A DNA stretch of 64,000 nucleotides from Monosiga brevicollis MX1. Taxonomy: Eukaryota > Opisthokonta > Choanoflagellata > Craspedida > Salpingoecidae. How positions within the stretch are numbered: position 1 is the stretch's first letter; every line of letters starts with the position of its first letter. Below the pieces are notes generated by a model. It ran no database searches. It worked only from the letters and a program-made list of their open reading frames with translations, and was not told where the DNA came from. A program made the position numbers and the translations under genes. This document shows positions 52,592 through 64,000 of this stretch, one piece after another. Where the stretch lies: the NCBI RefSeq assembly GCF_000002865.3, contig NW_001865076.1:79077-143076 (forward strand). The letters run 5' to 3'.

Positions 52592-53247
52592 AACGGCGGT
52601 CCAACGGGTGGCAAGTCACGCGGCGCTTAATTTGAGAAAAATGCCCAACCATGCTTCCTCTTTCACATCACTAGTGGCGGGAGGCTAGCAATGACACGCA
52701 AGGCACTAAAGCAGGCAGTGGACGCTGGCAAGGCGGGCGTGCGAATCTCGTTGTTCGGCACAACGTGAGGCACGAGCATGGGCGTTCCAGACAACGTCGG
52801 AGCCGGAAGCTTTCACAACAAATACTATAAACTCAAGAGGCATATAGGAGCACGGTTTGCAACGCGACGGGCGACCTGCCGAACTTGAGCCGATCGCCAG
52901 CGGGTTATTTGTGGCAAGAGCAGTAGACGCGCTGGAGAAGCAAGCTCTTTGGTCAGGTACCATGGCTGCCATTTTGTGTCAGAACGCATTTCATCAGCAC
53001 TCGTCCATAGAGCATCATAGAGAGAGTTAATTAGACACCTAATGTAAACTGATACTTAAAATGGCAGGGCTTTCCCCGCACGCTGAATACATAACCCCAG
53101 ACCCCAGTCTTGAGCAGCTAAAACACGAATGGTCCTGTCGTATTCACCCATCTGGCAGCACCATTACATTCGGTTGGTTGCGCTGCCGTACATGAGCGAT
53201 ACAACCAACGGCTCCGACGTACGATGTGGGTTTGGCTCCGACGTTGC

Positions 53248-53284
<37 letters not shown>

Positions 53285-53464
53285 TTTCGATTTGGATCAT
53301 TGCATCTGTGTGTGCCCTGTGCATGGTATGAGTATGGTATGAAGTGTGTAAGTGGTGGTCGTGTGAACACCAACAGTCCGGGGCGGCGGCCACATTCCTT
53401 CCACATTTGCAAAAATGGGATTCATCAATTCTGCTTAACAGACAGGAGGGCTGATTTTTTTTTC
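52592..53464. other. Intergenic interval, one CA repeat
   Basis: Upstream of the NDNF-like gene and 3' of INTS6. It contains the CA run at 53250-53282 and no gene that I recognise. Confidence 0.45.
53250..53282 (+). repeat. (CA)n microsatellite, about 33 bp
   Basis: A perfect CA run about 180 bp downstream of the INTS6 stop codon. Confidence 0.95.
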
Positions 53465-56400
53465 TCAGGACAGCGTCATCAGCCAATCCCGCAACTCGAG
53501 TTGTTTGAAGCGTACAGCCTGGGAACGCAGCTGTTTGAGCAGCGACGCACGTCGTTGCTCATCAGAGGGCAGGTCGTGCAACATGCCCTGCAGCTGCGCC
53601 AATGAGCAACCTTCGCGAATCAACCGCATGCACTGCTGCCGCAAACCGCCATCTGCCGTCCCACCGCTACTCGAGCTGCCGGCCGCCGGGGCTCCTGAGC
53701 CTGTTGCTCCACTACTCGCTCCTGTTGCGCCCGCACCAGCGTCATGACCTGCAGTACCAGAGGCCAGGGTCTCGTCACTCGATCCTGCTCCCGAAGCACC
53801 GCTCGCAAGCGCTGCGCCACTGCCATTACCCGAGCCTGCGCTGCCCGCGGCATGAGCGCCCGAAGGCACCGTGCCAGACCCATTTTTGCTGCCTTTGGCG
53901 TTCTTGCTCGTTTTGGCAGGTGTAGGCCCGCTCATACTGCTCGTGCTGCTTGCGTCGCTCCCATCGCTGGCGGGACGTTTGATCGTCTTGCGAGAGGTGC
54001 TTCCCAGTAGGGTGGAGCGACTTGAGTTGGCTCGCGATTCGGCGGCCTTGCTGTTCATGAGCGAAGCCATCAGTGACGCTGCGTTCGAGTCTGTTGACAA
54101 GCCGGCGCCACTGCCCCCACCAGGGCCATTGGGCACGGATGTTGTGGCAGAGGCCATTTGAGGCGTTGGGTGCACAAGTCCGCTCTTGTTTGCGCTCAAG
54201 TTGGCCCCGGCATTCCCGCTGCCACTAGAAGGCAGCGCCGAAGTGTTGGCTGAGCCAGCACCGTTGCTGGCTCCATTACTGTGGCTGGAGGAGCCCTCTG
54301 TCGGTCGTTTGCGGTCGGGACGACCCTCCTCTCCGCCACTTGGTGGTCGTTTTTCCGCACCCCGCTTCTCGCGGGCCTACACAGACACAACAAAAAGCCA
54401 TCTGATACCGCTTGGAAACACATGGGAGCACCAGACACACGCGAGAAAACGAAAGCGCGCGCATTGTCAAACGTACAGCCGAGCGAGGCGATTTGCTCCC
54501 CGCAGCTCCCGTCAGAGTACTGCGACCAATGACGGTGCTATCGCGCGACTGATCGGAGCCCATCTTGGCAATTTCCGCAGGCGCCGCCTCGGCCTCGTCC
54601 ACCACCATTGTGTGTTGTTGGCTCTTGCGCCGATAGGGGTTGCCAAAAAGGGGTGGTACATCACTCACTTCTTCATCAGGCAGAGGTGATCGCAGCTCGC
54701 TTCGCTGCAATATTTCAAACGTCATGGCCATTTGCAAAGCACAATGCCAGCCATAAGAGCATGACCAGGGCCCTGTATAGTGATCATCTTGTCCACCTGA
54801 CAGTTGGACGAGCTTAAACTCGAGATTGGGGCTTACCGCGCGTCGGTGCAGAGCCTCTGTGAAGTTGCTCATGGCCGCAATGCTCACGTCGAAAGAATCA
54901 GGTCGACGCGGTCCCTCGGGCAGCTGCCCGCTCAACAGGCGACGTGCCTCGAAAATAGTCGCCAGCAACGTGGGCCGACGCGTGTCATGTCCTCGAAGCA
55001 ATGGGTCCAGAGTACGTTTCTGACAAAATAAACAACGAGTTACGTGAGCAAGCGATGGTAGGGACGCCGGCATACTTGGGCCGAGGTGTTTATTCGGGAA
55101 AGAAATGGCAATAGCTTCTCGCAACAGCTGCTCAACAAAGCTACACAAGACACAACTAACCTGAAAGGTATGAACACCGGTCACAATCTCAAAAGAGGGA
55201 GAGCTGGCACTGTCTGCATCCTGGGGGCCCCACTGCTTGCTGCTGCGACCACCATCCCGACGACCATCCCGGCCGTTGCCAGCTGAAGGCCCATCCACGG
55301 TGGCCCCGTCTCGAAGCTGCGCCCCCGTTTGCAACGTGCTTTGGTGAAGCTGTTGGGCCGCCTGATCGGTCTGGAGCTTGTTGAAGATTTTCATCATCTC
55401 GTTGCGGCATTGCGTCTAATGGCCGTTCCCGGGCGTGGATAGGGCATCAGGACACGCGAGAAAATTAAGCGTGATCAAGCGTGATTGGTCCTCAAAAACA
55501 GGGCGATTGCCGAAAGAAAGCCGCAAATGCGATCTGCAGGAGCCAAACCTTGTGCCGGTTGACGGTGTTGGCAATGGCTGAGGGTAGGCGGCCAGGGAAT
55601 TTATCGACGCTCAGCCACCGCGAAGCAGCTGGGTCCACTTTGGAGCACATTTCTGCACGCAAAGGCTAAAACAATGGTGTCAGCAGTGTGGACTTGCTGA
55701 AAAAGCAATGCAAAAAAACAAAGGTGGAGAATAAAAACGATAAGTGGTCACAAAAGAAGAAACATTTGGCACCTGGTGATAGTAGTACGGCACTTGCGCA
55801 GCAAACGTCTGCAAATGCTCCTGCCACTCGATCGAGGCGCCGCTCTGCAAGCGTTGATCAACCAATTCACGCATCAGCGCAATTCAAATTCGAGACCCAT
55901 GAGGTCAGAGCGGTACGGCCACGCACCGCTTTGTGCTGCCGCATCAGGGCATCGAGGGCTGGAAAGTTCATGGGAAGCACGACTAGGTTGACCGTCTTGC
56001 GCGTTGAGGCAGGCTTGAGATATGCAAAAGGAGGTGAGAGAACCGTCTTGTCGGGAGCGCCCTCGGGCCCTGACAGCCTGCACAGCCAGGCAAACAGGTA
56101 TTAAGAACAGAGCCCCGACTAAGCGGACTAAGCAACAAGAGCATGATGGGTGCTAGTGCTACAAACGTTTGCTTGATGCGGCAGTGGAAACAAATGTTGG
56201 TGCTCTTGTGCGATAGGATCCACTTGGTGAGAGCCGAAGCTTCGAGCTCGTACTTGTCAAAGGGCAAGCCCTGGACAACGATGGGTGCCTGGGGATGCGG
56301 CTCAACAATCAGAATTGGAAAAGCGCTGCGTGCGCGCAACCTTTGGCCGCGCTCGGGGGCATAGTCCTCGGGAATCATCTGCATCCGTCCAAGGGCAATC

Positions 56401-58049
56401 AAAGATCAGCACTCATACTGCTGCTCAACTGGGACGCAGGGTGGGCTCGTGTATATGCAGTCGTACCCAAGTACCATGGAGCTTGCCCGTGACATCAGGG
56501 CGCACCCAGATACGCTGCCGTGCCTCAGAGGGCATGTTTGAGGGCGCCGATTTGGACTGGCGGGGATGCAGGGCCAAGTCGCGTGTGAGTTTTGTCAGTC
56601 TTGGTTGTGCCACAAGAAGATTGACAAGCTTTTGTCAAACGGTATTCGAGTCCCAAAAAGGAACAGGCAAAAGACGGCACCATTCACCTGTTTGGCTTGT
56701 AAATTGACGATGATAGAAGGAATGAGACGACCACCCAGGTGATCCAGGCTGTGTGATAGACCCTGTGCAGCCCAGCCGGGACGGTGAGTGCGGACAATGG
56801 CGTGTGGCAGGCTGGCCGATCGTGCTTGAGAGGAGAAAGCAGCTGAAGCCATACCTTGAGGGTGAGGGCGTTGAAGGCTTCGCCGCCTGTGGCATTGCAT
56901 AAGTCACGCAGGGGGTCGTGAAGGTTGCGCTCGGGTCGATCGCGATTGCGCACGGTGCTCGCGACGGAAATGTTCAAATCTAAGCAACGGCAGTGGCGAG
57001 CCAGGGTTGGCAAGAGAGGCACGAGTCGCGGTGGTCTAGAGGAGACGATGCAATGATGGCCAAGCAGGCGCCCACATACTGATGCTGTAGAGGTGAACAT
57101 CCCAACGAAAGGGCTCGACCGTAAGATCCATGCCACAAGAAGCGTCGGGTGCAGGTAACACGGGCTCGGCCACGGGCCCCTGAGCTGTGGTCAGCCCACC
57201 GCCATCGCTCACGTGGATGATCACCGCCGGCAGCAGGTTCCATGGTTGGCGACCCTGCGCGGCAGCAAGTGATGATGATGGGATCCTGTGCCCCAGAGCG
57301 TGCCTGGGCCTGATGATGTAACAACATCATGGCTATGCTATACGCACCTGTCCGTAGGTGTCACAATCCTTTGGCATGCGCGTAACGTGCAAGAGGCGGA
57401 AGGCAGTGAACAAGGCTTCTGTGGGGGAGGTGCAGTCCTGATGCCAAACCAGGAAGAGGGGGCCATGATCAGGTTTGGTTGAGGAAAGTCAGCAGACGAG
57501 ACACAAGCGAGTGAAGAACCATGGGTCTTAGTGAGTTGGACACCTTTATCTTACGGTATAGCTCAGCTCTTGCAGGCAAAGCTCGAGGACAGGCAGCGGC
57601 TGATTCCAGCACTTGAGCGCTTGCGAACCCTGCAGCGTGTGCGACAAGCCACAGGGGCAAGGAGAATGAGTGGGCGCGCTGACTTTGACGCTGGAAGCCA
57701 ATACCGCCAAAAGACGCAACCCAAAGCCAGTCAACTAGTCAACTGAGCAACACGATCCAACCTGTTCATAGCTAAGAAGGGAATAACGCTCATAACGGCC
57801 GTGACTTGTCTGACTGCGTGCCTGTCAAGTGTGCGGGTCAGGGAGAGAGGAGAGAGAGGCAAAAAGAAGTAAGCAGAAGGCGGCGATGGAGATCAAAAGG
57901 AGTCGCATCTATGACAGTTGAATGAGCGGCACCGGGCGAACCTTGACAAAATTGAGAATGGCAATACGAGCCGTGTCCAGACAGCTCATGTTGTGAGGTG
58001 TTTGCTTGTGCATTGAGGCACTGGTGTCAATCACAAAGATGACGTTCAT
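53465..58049 (-). CDS. INTS6: Integrator complex subunit 6
   Basis: A subunit of the nuclear Integrator complex, which cleaves snRNA and attenuates mRNA transcripts; in animals this subunit helps bring PP2A. The start at 58049 gives MNVIFVIDTSASM, a von Willebrand A domain with the DxSxS metal site. Then SHGRYERYSLLSYEQ, TEALFTAFRLLHVTRMPKD, YGQ|GRQPWNLLPAVIIHVSDG, EPFRWDVHLYSI, LRDLCNATGGEAFNALTLK and RIWVRPDVTGKLHGTW follow. The Integrator signature VQGLPFDKYELEASALTKWI lies at about 56230-56290. Later exons have NLVVLPMNFPALDALM, HLQTFAAQVPYYYHQ and PPLFGNPYRRKSQQHTMVVD, matching the FGNPFKLDKKGMMIDEAD block of human INTS6. A long Ser/Gly/Ala-rich linker follows (about 53700-54330), and the tail LLKQLRSQAVRFKQLELRDW to the stop at 53465 fits the conserved C-terminal helical domain. 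About 14 exons. The low-complexity linker is longer than in animals. Confidence 0.95.
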
Positions 58050-58653
58050 GGCGCTGGTCGGCTGCTGTATGATAAAAGCTCAGACAGCCCCGTGGGCCTA
58101 CCCAGCGCGGGCGCTGCCCAGATACCAGTGACCTCTGCACTGGCTCGATACGTGCCGTTGTGCGATGACCCCGTCGTCTCAGCAGGCCCTTGAAGAAGGC
58201 GCCAGTATACATCATGAGTCTCAATGTACACGCATACCACCATCAATCTTCTCAGTGCCCAAGCCAAACCCTCCAAAGAAAACCCCACTGAATGCATTCA
58301 AAGCACGCCGTCCCGCGCACGGCCCGCCGCCCGCCCGCCCTCCGCCCAGATCCGCAACCCACGTACCTCTCCGCGAGCCATGAGCTGCTTCACGCAGACA
58401 TGATCATCCAGTACACCTCCCTGTTCTCCAAATTTAAAAATTAAAGAACCGAGGGAGATGAATTTCTCTTTTCGAACAGATGTTCATGTGTGTCTTTTCA
58501 AACTCTCAAACTCTCTCAAACTCTCTCTCTCTCTCTCACTTCATCTCTTCTTGTCTCTTCTTGTCTATGCGACAGGAGTTGGCAGGCGCGCGCGACGTCC
58601 ATGGTCGAATTCGGAATGCCACTGGTATTTGGTGGCTCTGGCAAACTCAAAGC
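58050..58653. other. Short interval between INTS6 and the TraB-domain gene
   Basis: Upstream of INTS6. It holds a short impure CT stretch at about 58505-58540 and a C-rich GCCCGCCC stretch near 58322-58345. No gene is seen. Confidence 0.45.
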
Positions 58654-60449
58654 CTACAACGCATGGGACCGCTTGTAGACAGTCCAGGCAAAGGCGGCGC
58701 CGCACAGCAGCACCGAGCTCCGCCACCACCATGACTCTTGCCATCGAGACGCTGGGGGCTCAAGTGGCTTGGCAATGCTTTCAATATACGCCGGTGTCAG
58801 CCCCTACCACACAAACAAGCAGCAACCACAAATGAGTTGAGTTGAGTGTTGCTCGTTCCAGAAGGCCACAGGCCACTTTGAAACCCCGGTGCAACGGCTC
58901 AAAAGCACCACATACCTCTTGGGCATACCAGAGACGCTTGATCCCCTCGACATGCCCAGCACCAACCACGGCGACTACCAGGTCATTGGAAGGCGATCGC
59001 ATGGACTCTCGAGGCAGAACAAAAGTATCACGAGCGACACCAGCAAATGTCACCTGCCCCATCATGTTCTCCAACAGGTATTGTTCTATCGACCAGCGCC
59101 ATTCAAGAATGACCAAAACGCGCCACATGAGGATCAGCAGCAGGCAGAAGTACAAAGATGCACAGCAAACGGCCAAGCTCGCGAGTGGACGAGCCATCTC
59201 ACCCGTGTTGCGGCACATCATGCATGCAAAGTTACAGGCAGCATTGAGCACATGCGTAATGTAGGCGTCGCGCTCGGCGATCAGCGGCTGGGCAAGCCGT
59301 GGAAAGGCCTCCGTGACCTCCTGAATCATTTGAGAGACAACGTCCGTCTTGCGCATCCGCTCCACATCCTCCAGCGACAAATCCGACCACAACTGGTTAT
59401 TCATCAGCAGGCAAGACAAAAACACGGTCAAGTGATGGCATGCCAATCAAGCCACAGGTTGATGGAAAGAACTGCAAGCCTGTGCCGCCTTGCGATCACA
59501 AAAGCGTGGGATTGTATGCCATTGGACGGGCAGCTTTTGTCGCGAGACGTACGTCACTAATGGTGAGAAAAAGGAAGCGCACTTTATCCCAAAAGGTCAA
59601 ATTGCCCATGGTGCGATTCAAGGTCACCGAGACAGGGCGATCAAGCAGCACGACAGAGCCACCATAGCTTTCACATTCTACCCGTATTCAAGAAAAGGGG
59701 GAGCGTCCAGAGGAAGGATGAGCATCAGGCAGAATGAAAGCCAAGGGGCCAGTCCGACTTTGAGGAGGATTTTTTCATTCGACCCATTATTACCTTGCGC
59801 AGCGGCGGCAAATTCAGCGCCTTACACAGCCCATGGATACATACAAGCCCCACAAAGATGAGCACAAGTGGCACATGGTAGCACGCACGCCGAGCCGGTT
59901 CACAGTTGGAGCGGGAGCATACGACGCCACTGACCGGGCATCACCTCGATCTTGAGCTTGGTGGCGAGCCAGCTGTAGAGGCTCTGCACGAAGAGCTGGG
60001 CTATGGTAGCTGAATTACCTTGCTGTACTATCCGCACAATCTGTGCCACCCAGAGTTTAGTTTGAGCCAAGTTCAACAAGCACATCGGAAAAGCATCAGC
60101 CATGATGAGAGCTTGATGGTGACAGCAAAAGGAGGGCTCACCTCGGCAAAATCAGGCTCCGCTTGCTGCAGTGCACTGGTATCTGAATAATTCATTTTTA
60201 ACATGCCTGCCCGCTCCCTGCACAGTTCGACAGCCACCACCGCTGCCCAGTCCACGCATGAATCACCACGTCAGATCAGCGAGGTCACAAAGAACAGTTG
60301 TAGCATTGCCTCTTTCCATGCAGCGAGACGTACGAGGACGGTAGGTTCGTATCACTTGAAGAACCTCATCGACCGACTTTTGACTAACGTGTGCCGAGCC
60401 GATCAAGATGACGGTCGCACGCGGGCTGCACAACACCTGCTCGTAACAC

Positions 60450-60544
<95 letters not shown>

Positions 60545-60738
60545 GACCTGTTAGCCACCCAACGGTGTCACCCACCACGCACAACCCCATGGAAAAACTC
60601 GCAAGCGCCATACCATACCTGACATGACTCTGGCAAATCGGGAAACATTCCCCGCCCAACTGCCGCCATCTGGCGTTCCAACAAGGCCATCCTCGTCGCC
60701 GCCGGCCCCGTCGCCGCTGGCCCCGTCGCCGTCGCCAT
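58654..60738 (-). CDS. TRABD: TraB-domain protein (TRABD-like)
   Basis: A member of the TraB/PrgY family, a metalloprotease-related fold (erythromycin esterase/Tiki clan), with a likely C-terminal membrane helix. The start at 60738 gives an Ala/Thr-rich N-terminus ending DLPESCQ. A CA-repeat-bearing intron follows, then VLCSPRATVILIGSAHVSQK and SVDEVLQVIRTYRP with the first conserved GxAH. Next come VVAVELCRERAGMLKMN, NSATIAQLFVQSLYSWLATK, VVLLDRPVSVTLNRTMGNLT, DLSLEDVERMRKTDVVSQMI, LAQPLIAERDAYITHVL and VVAVVGAGHVEGIKRLWYAQ, the second conserved GxGH. The last exon gives GLTPAYIESIAKPLEPP and the helix VLLCGAAFAWTVYKR before the stop at 58654. The exon borders are all GT-AG and in phase. Its animal relatives sit on the mitochondrial outer membrane or face the lumen; which applies here is not clear. 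Confidence 0.9.
60453..60541 (+). repeat. (CA)n microsatellite, about 89 bp, in TRABD intron 1
   Basis: A perfect CA run (GT on the coding strand) inside the first intron of the TraB-domain gene. The intron's acceptor lies about 20 bp downstream of the repeat, so on the coding strand the GT repeat abuts the 3' splice site. Confidence 0.97.
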
Positions 60739-61327
60739 TCCGTCTGCGAATGAGAGATGGCGGTACGGGCTGAGCCAAGGTCCAGAGAGTGAGCGGCTTC
60801 GTCTCTGACAAATTAGCCAAAATCAATGCTAAATGAGAGAAAATGAGCGAGACACATCAATTAACAGAGACATGAACGAAACTGAAGATCGAGAACAAAA
60901 TCCTCATAAAATTTCTCTGACATTTCCATCTGACAACGCTATAATCATCTGACATTCTGAGCGATCGTCGTTCCCCGCAAAACGCAAGCCGATATTGTGA
61001 AGCCCAAAGCCCCCTCACTGTTGTCTGCTGCGCTCAACTTGACAACAACATTTGATCGATGGAAACGGCAGCGGCTCGGGGACGGCGTGAGCGGCAAGGC
61101 GCAGCAGGTCACAGCCTGACCGGATAGTTGGCTGACACGGCTACTTTGGCTTGGATTCATCCCGACGCTTCCATTTGCTCCTGCTGGTCCTGTGACGGAG
61201 AGGGGGGAGAAGCATCGGATTCCCGTTTGGCACCGCCCTGAGAGTGGGAGAGAGCGAGCAGAGGCGGGGAAGGAGAGCCCTGTATGGTCGCTCGACGGAC
61301 TCAGCGTGCGCCCCCTATGTTGGCGGC
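60739..61327. promoter_or_regulatory. Head-to-head interval, no long repeat
   Basis: 589 bp between the divergent TraB-domain gene and the N-myristoylated EF-hand gene. It is A/T-rich at 60820-60960 and G-rich near 61185-61310, and without a microsatellite. A shared promoter is inferred from orientation only. Confidence 0.45.
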
Positions 61328-64000
61328 ATGGGGAGCGCCCCGAGCAAGTCAACGCCGAGCACGCGCGTTCCCTCCACCTCGCGCGTAAGTGTCATGCGGA
61401 GCAGCGCGTTTACAACAGGAGCCATTCCTCTCTCGCCCCCTTTCATCAGACTCACCACTGCCAACCGCTCACGACGCACACGAATCGCTTTGGCAGAAGC
61501 TGCAGGTAGCCTCAAGCCGAGAGGACAGCGGCATTGCACCAGGTTTGTGTGACGCCGTGCGAGACCAAGCGCAGCCGTGGCGGTTCGTGTCTGTTTGTGT
61601 TTTGGTCTGCACACCAACGGCTCACCATATCAGTCGTACACGCTTGCGTTTGCATAGGAGTCTTACGGCAGCAACAGCGAGATGGGCGCTTTGGGCGTGA
61701 GCCATCCTCCTCCTCTAACAAGCTTTCGCGCGCCGTTAGCATCCTTGAAGCCTCGGGCGACTTGACGCTCAGTCTCCAGCCGTCCCGCACCTTGTCCACC
61801 TCGACCGCCAAGAAGGCGGTCGATTCCCCCATGCTTCCCGTGCCTGACAGCACCACCCGGCACCCGGCACCCACCGAACGCACCCCCAAACCTGCTGCTG
61901 CTTCGCCACAAAGCACCCCTGCCATAAGAATCGCAGAGTCCCAACCGACCAAAAAGCGTTCTACCGCCGGCCAACGCCGAACTAGCGTCGACACGAGCAG
62001 CACGAGCAATCGTCTTAGCCCCGCCATGCACAACAGCAATGCGAGCCAGTATGAACTCGCTACCTCTCGTCAATTCGACGAGCAGGTCGAACAAGCTCAG
62101 CATCTGCAGCAACAAGTCGAGCGTGCCGAAGACGTTTTCGAGGTTCGCCCCACTTCCAGGCTGACTCATCCCTATTCATCCTCGTGGCATTCGGGTTGCC
62201 TGCCCAAGCCTAATCACGCGCCCCCCCCCCCCCCCCCCCTTACTTTTTTTTAACAATCCTGTCATGGTCGCCGCTTATCAGCAATTTGCGGCCGTAATTT
62301 TTCGGCGCGCCGAAACAAAAGGCAACGGTTTGCTTGAGCCCTGGGAATATCAAACCATCTGCCAATCATCCACCCTGAACCTCAACTTGGAAGACAAGGT
62401 ACTCACGCATAGTCAGCGTTGGATCCGGTCGAATGTTGTAGCCAGAGCTGCTGGCCACCGCCCAGCGTTGCTGGCCACCCCCCTCTTTGACAGATCTTCC
62501 TCGCAATGCCCGTCCCAAATCCCTCGTAAACAAACAGGACGCTCAGCGACTCTTCAAGGCAGCTGACAAGGACCGTGATGGCAAGCTGCGCTTTGAAGAA
62601 TTTGTCCCCTTACTACGCAAGCTGTTGCAGCTGGCCTATGCCGACATATCTAGTGCAGAAACCGATTGGATCCGCATCGGTTTCTCAGGTTTGAATTCGA
62701 TTTCACGTGCGTGCTTGCCATCTTGTGTTTATCCACGCCTGATGAGACATCCTGCTGCGTCGTTACAGGGTACGAGGAGGATGCATTGCCCATCTTCTTC
62801 AACAAGAAAACCGGTGCCATGACATACACCACCCCACCCAAGTTCCTGCGCCTGGAGGATGAGGTACGTCTGGTTCTGCCACTGACCCTCCTGACCCTCC
62901 TGATCACACCAATAGCCGCACGTCCTTCACGTCAAAATTGGCGCCAATCTTGCCCACGTGGTCTTTGCATCTTTCTACACTCACGTCGGCAGGAGACCCC
63001 AACGCAATTCGAGTACTTTGCCATGTCTGACGGCGTCGTAATTACCACATATGTCGATGACCAAGGCCAACGCCTGTATTTGGACAGTGAACAACAGGTA
63101 GAGTGGATTTGCCTTGCCATGTCTCGAGTGTCTTCGTCTAGCCGGAGCAGGACTTGCGCCCCAGCCCCGCAGTGGTGTCGGCGTATTCATCTTGCTCGCA
63201 TCTCCAGGCATGGAAAGTTGTGCCTCGTGAATGGGAGAATCAGATGGAGCCCTGGCAAGAATACTACGGATCGTTTGATGATTACTTTGCCGCCAATCAC
63301 AACCATCCACAAAGGCACGTTTGACCAAGCCCGCCCCCTCCCCGCCACGTGCGCCGCTGCTTGCCACCCCGATCGGACATCGATCGTTGGACTTTTGCAA
63401 GCACTTATTCTTGCATCTGTGATGAATACGCGTGCGTGTGTGCATATATGTGTTTGCGTGCGCGTCTGTATGTGACTTTGCAACAGTGGGCAAACGTTTG
63501 CGCATGCGGCTTGGCAGGGCCTCAATTATCAGGTCATCCGCCACCCAGTGAATAAAAAGGAATATTACTCCTGTGCGAGCGTTGACTATCGGACCGTTCG
63601 TCTCTACTTGGACGAGGACCAGCAGCTGCGACCCCTCCCCATTGCCTGGGAAGCCCTATTGCCCGAGACGCAGTCGGCGCTTCAGCAAATTAGCAAGGTA
63701 AAGTTGTGCGACTGCACCACAGCGTCTGCCCATGCCACCGAGCCATATCGGTATGACTTGACCTGTATCGGCATTGCTGCGAGTGCAGGCCATCCCGACG
63801 TGGGAAAGCATCCAGGAACAGGTGCTGGCACTGCGGCTCAACAACTACGATGTCACAGCCACCATCAATTGGAAGGTCGGTCAAGCTTGCTGTGACGGTT
63901 CTTCAAACCTCATTGTGCCATCATCCGCGCCCGCGCTCAACACGCATCTTCATCTTCGAGTGTAGTCGGCGGAGATGCAAAACTGGGCCGATCGCAAGTC
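61328..64000 (+). CDS. N-myristoylated EF-hand protein with repeated modules (partial)
   Basis: It runs off the right edge, so only the N-terminal part is seen. The start at 61328 gives MGSAPSKSTPSTRVPS, an N-myristoylation consensus (Gly2, Ser6). Exon 2 (about 61660-62142) is Ser/Thr/Pro-rich and ends in a coiled coil (FDEQVEQAQHLQQQVERAED). Exon 3 has FAAVIFRRAETKGNGLLEPW, a degenerate EF-hand, and exon 4 DAQRLFKAADKDRDGKLRFE with a full calcium loop (DKDRDGKLRFEE). Then come repeated modules of about 75 residues that share an (Q/V)RLYLDxxQQ core: DDQGQRLYLDSEQQAWKVVP and YRTVRLYLDEDQQLRPLPIA, and an earlier WW-like piece, IFFNKKTGAMTYTTPP. The last readable exons are AIPTWESIQEQVLALRLNNY and SAEMQNWADRK. 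I do not recognise the whole architecture. The module may be a divergent WW repeat, and membrane attachment via myristate is inferred. Confidence 0.75.
62221..62247 (+). repeat. Homopolymer C then T in an intron
   Basis: About 19 C followed by TTACTTTTTTTT, in the intron before exon 3 of the EF-hand gene. It may serve as that intron's pyrimidine tract. Confidence 0.85.

Overview
The window is nuclear DNA of an intron-rich unicellular eukaryote. The best fit is a choanoflagellate of the Monosiga type, but this is inferred from gene content and architecture, not proven. Genes are packed about one per 3 kb, most are cut by 2 to 13 short GT-AG introns (roughly 50 to 250 bp), base composition is GC-leaning, and animal-type genes such as AP-3 sigma, EPS15, INTS6, MIC19, VKORC1 and a carbohydrate sulfotransferase sit beside a metacaspase, a SWEET transporter and a membrane-anchored SH2 protein. 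I see no retroelement, virus-like element, rRNA or CRISPR, and no tRNA that I could recognise by eye.

Layout from left to right, with the coding strand in brackets: tail-anchored histidine phosphatase (-) 0.8-2.5 kb; CHST-like sulfotransferase (+) 3.4-5.2; membrane SH2 protein (-) 5.25-6.7; VKORC1 (+) 7.2-8.0; unknown helical protein (-) 8.15-9.6; unknown coiled-coil protein (-) 10.4-12.0; amidophosphoribosyltransferase PPAT (+) 13.4-16.5; a 1647-residue intronless unknown (-) 17.1-22.1; a Ser-rich unknown (-) 23.9-25.2; metacaspase (-) 27.4-29.6; membrane-anchored clan-D-like glycoside hydrolase (-) 30.3-33.1; CREC-type EF-hand ER protein (+) 33.8-35.9; ALG1 (+) 36.1-38.8; AP-3 sigma (-) 39.4-40.4; EPS15-like EH protein (+) 41.4-44.6; MIC19/CHCHD3-like (+) 45.3-46.7; SWEET (-) 47.1-48.2; patatin-like phospholipase (+) 48.7-51.2; NDNF-like type I membrane protein (-) 51.5-52.6; INTS6 (-) 53.5-58.0; TraB-domain protein (-) 58.7-60.7; and a partial N-myristoylated EF-hand protein (+) running off the right edge from 61.3.

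The genes do not form a pathway. Several serve the secretory and endocytic system: ALG1, the CREC protein, VKORC1, the sulfotransferase, the glycosidase, AP-3 sigma and EPS15. Two may belong to tyrosine-phosphate signalling (the SH2 protein and the NDNF-like receptor tail). Many neighbours are head-to-head pairs. Long simple repeats (GA/CT or GT/AC) cluster in intergenic space upstream of starts and are absent from the tail-to-tail intervals. Two assembly gaps (runs of N) abut low-complexity tracts.

Gene models were spliced by eye from reading frames, splice-site consensus and family similarity recalled from memory. Start, end and product are much firmer than individual exon borders.
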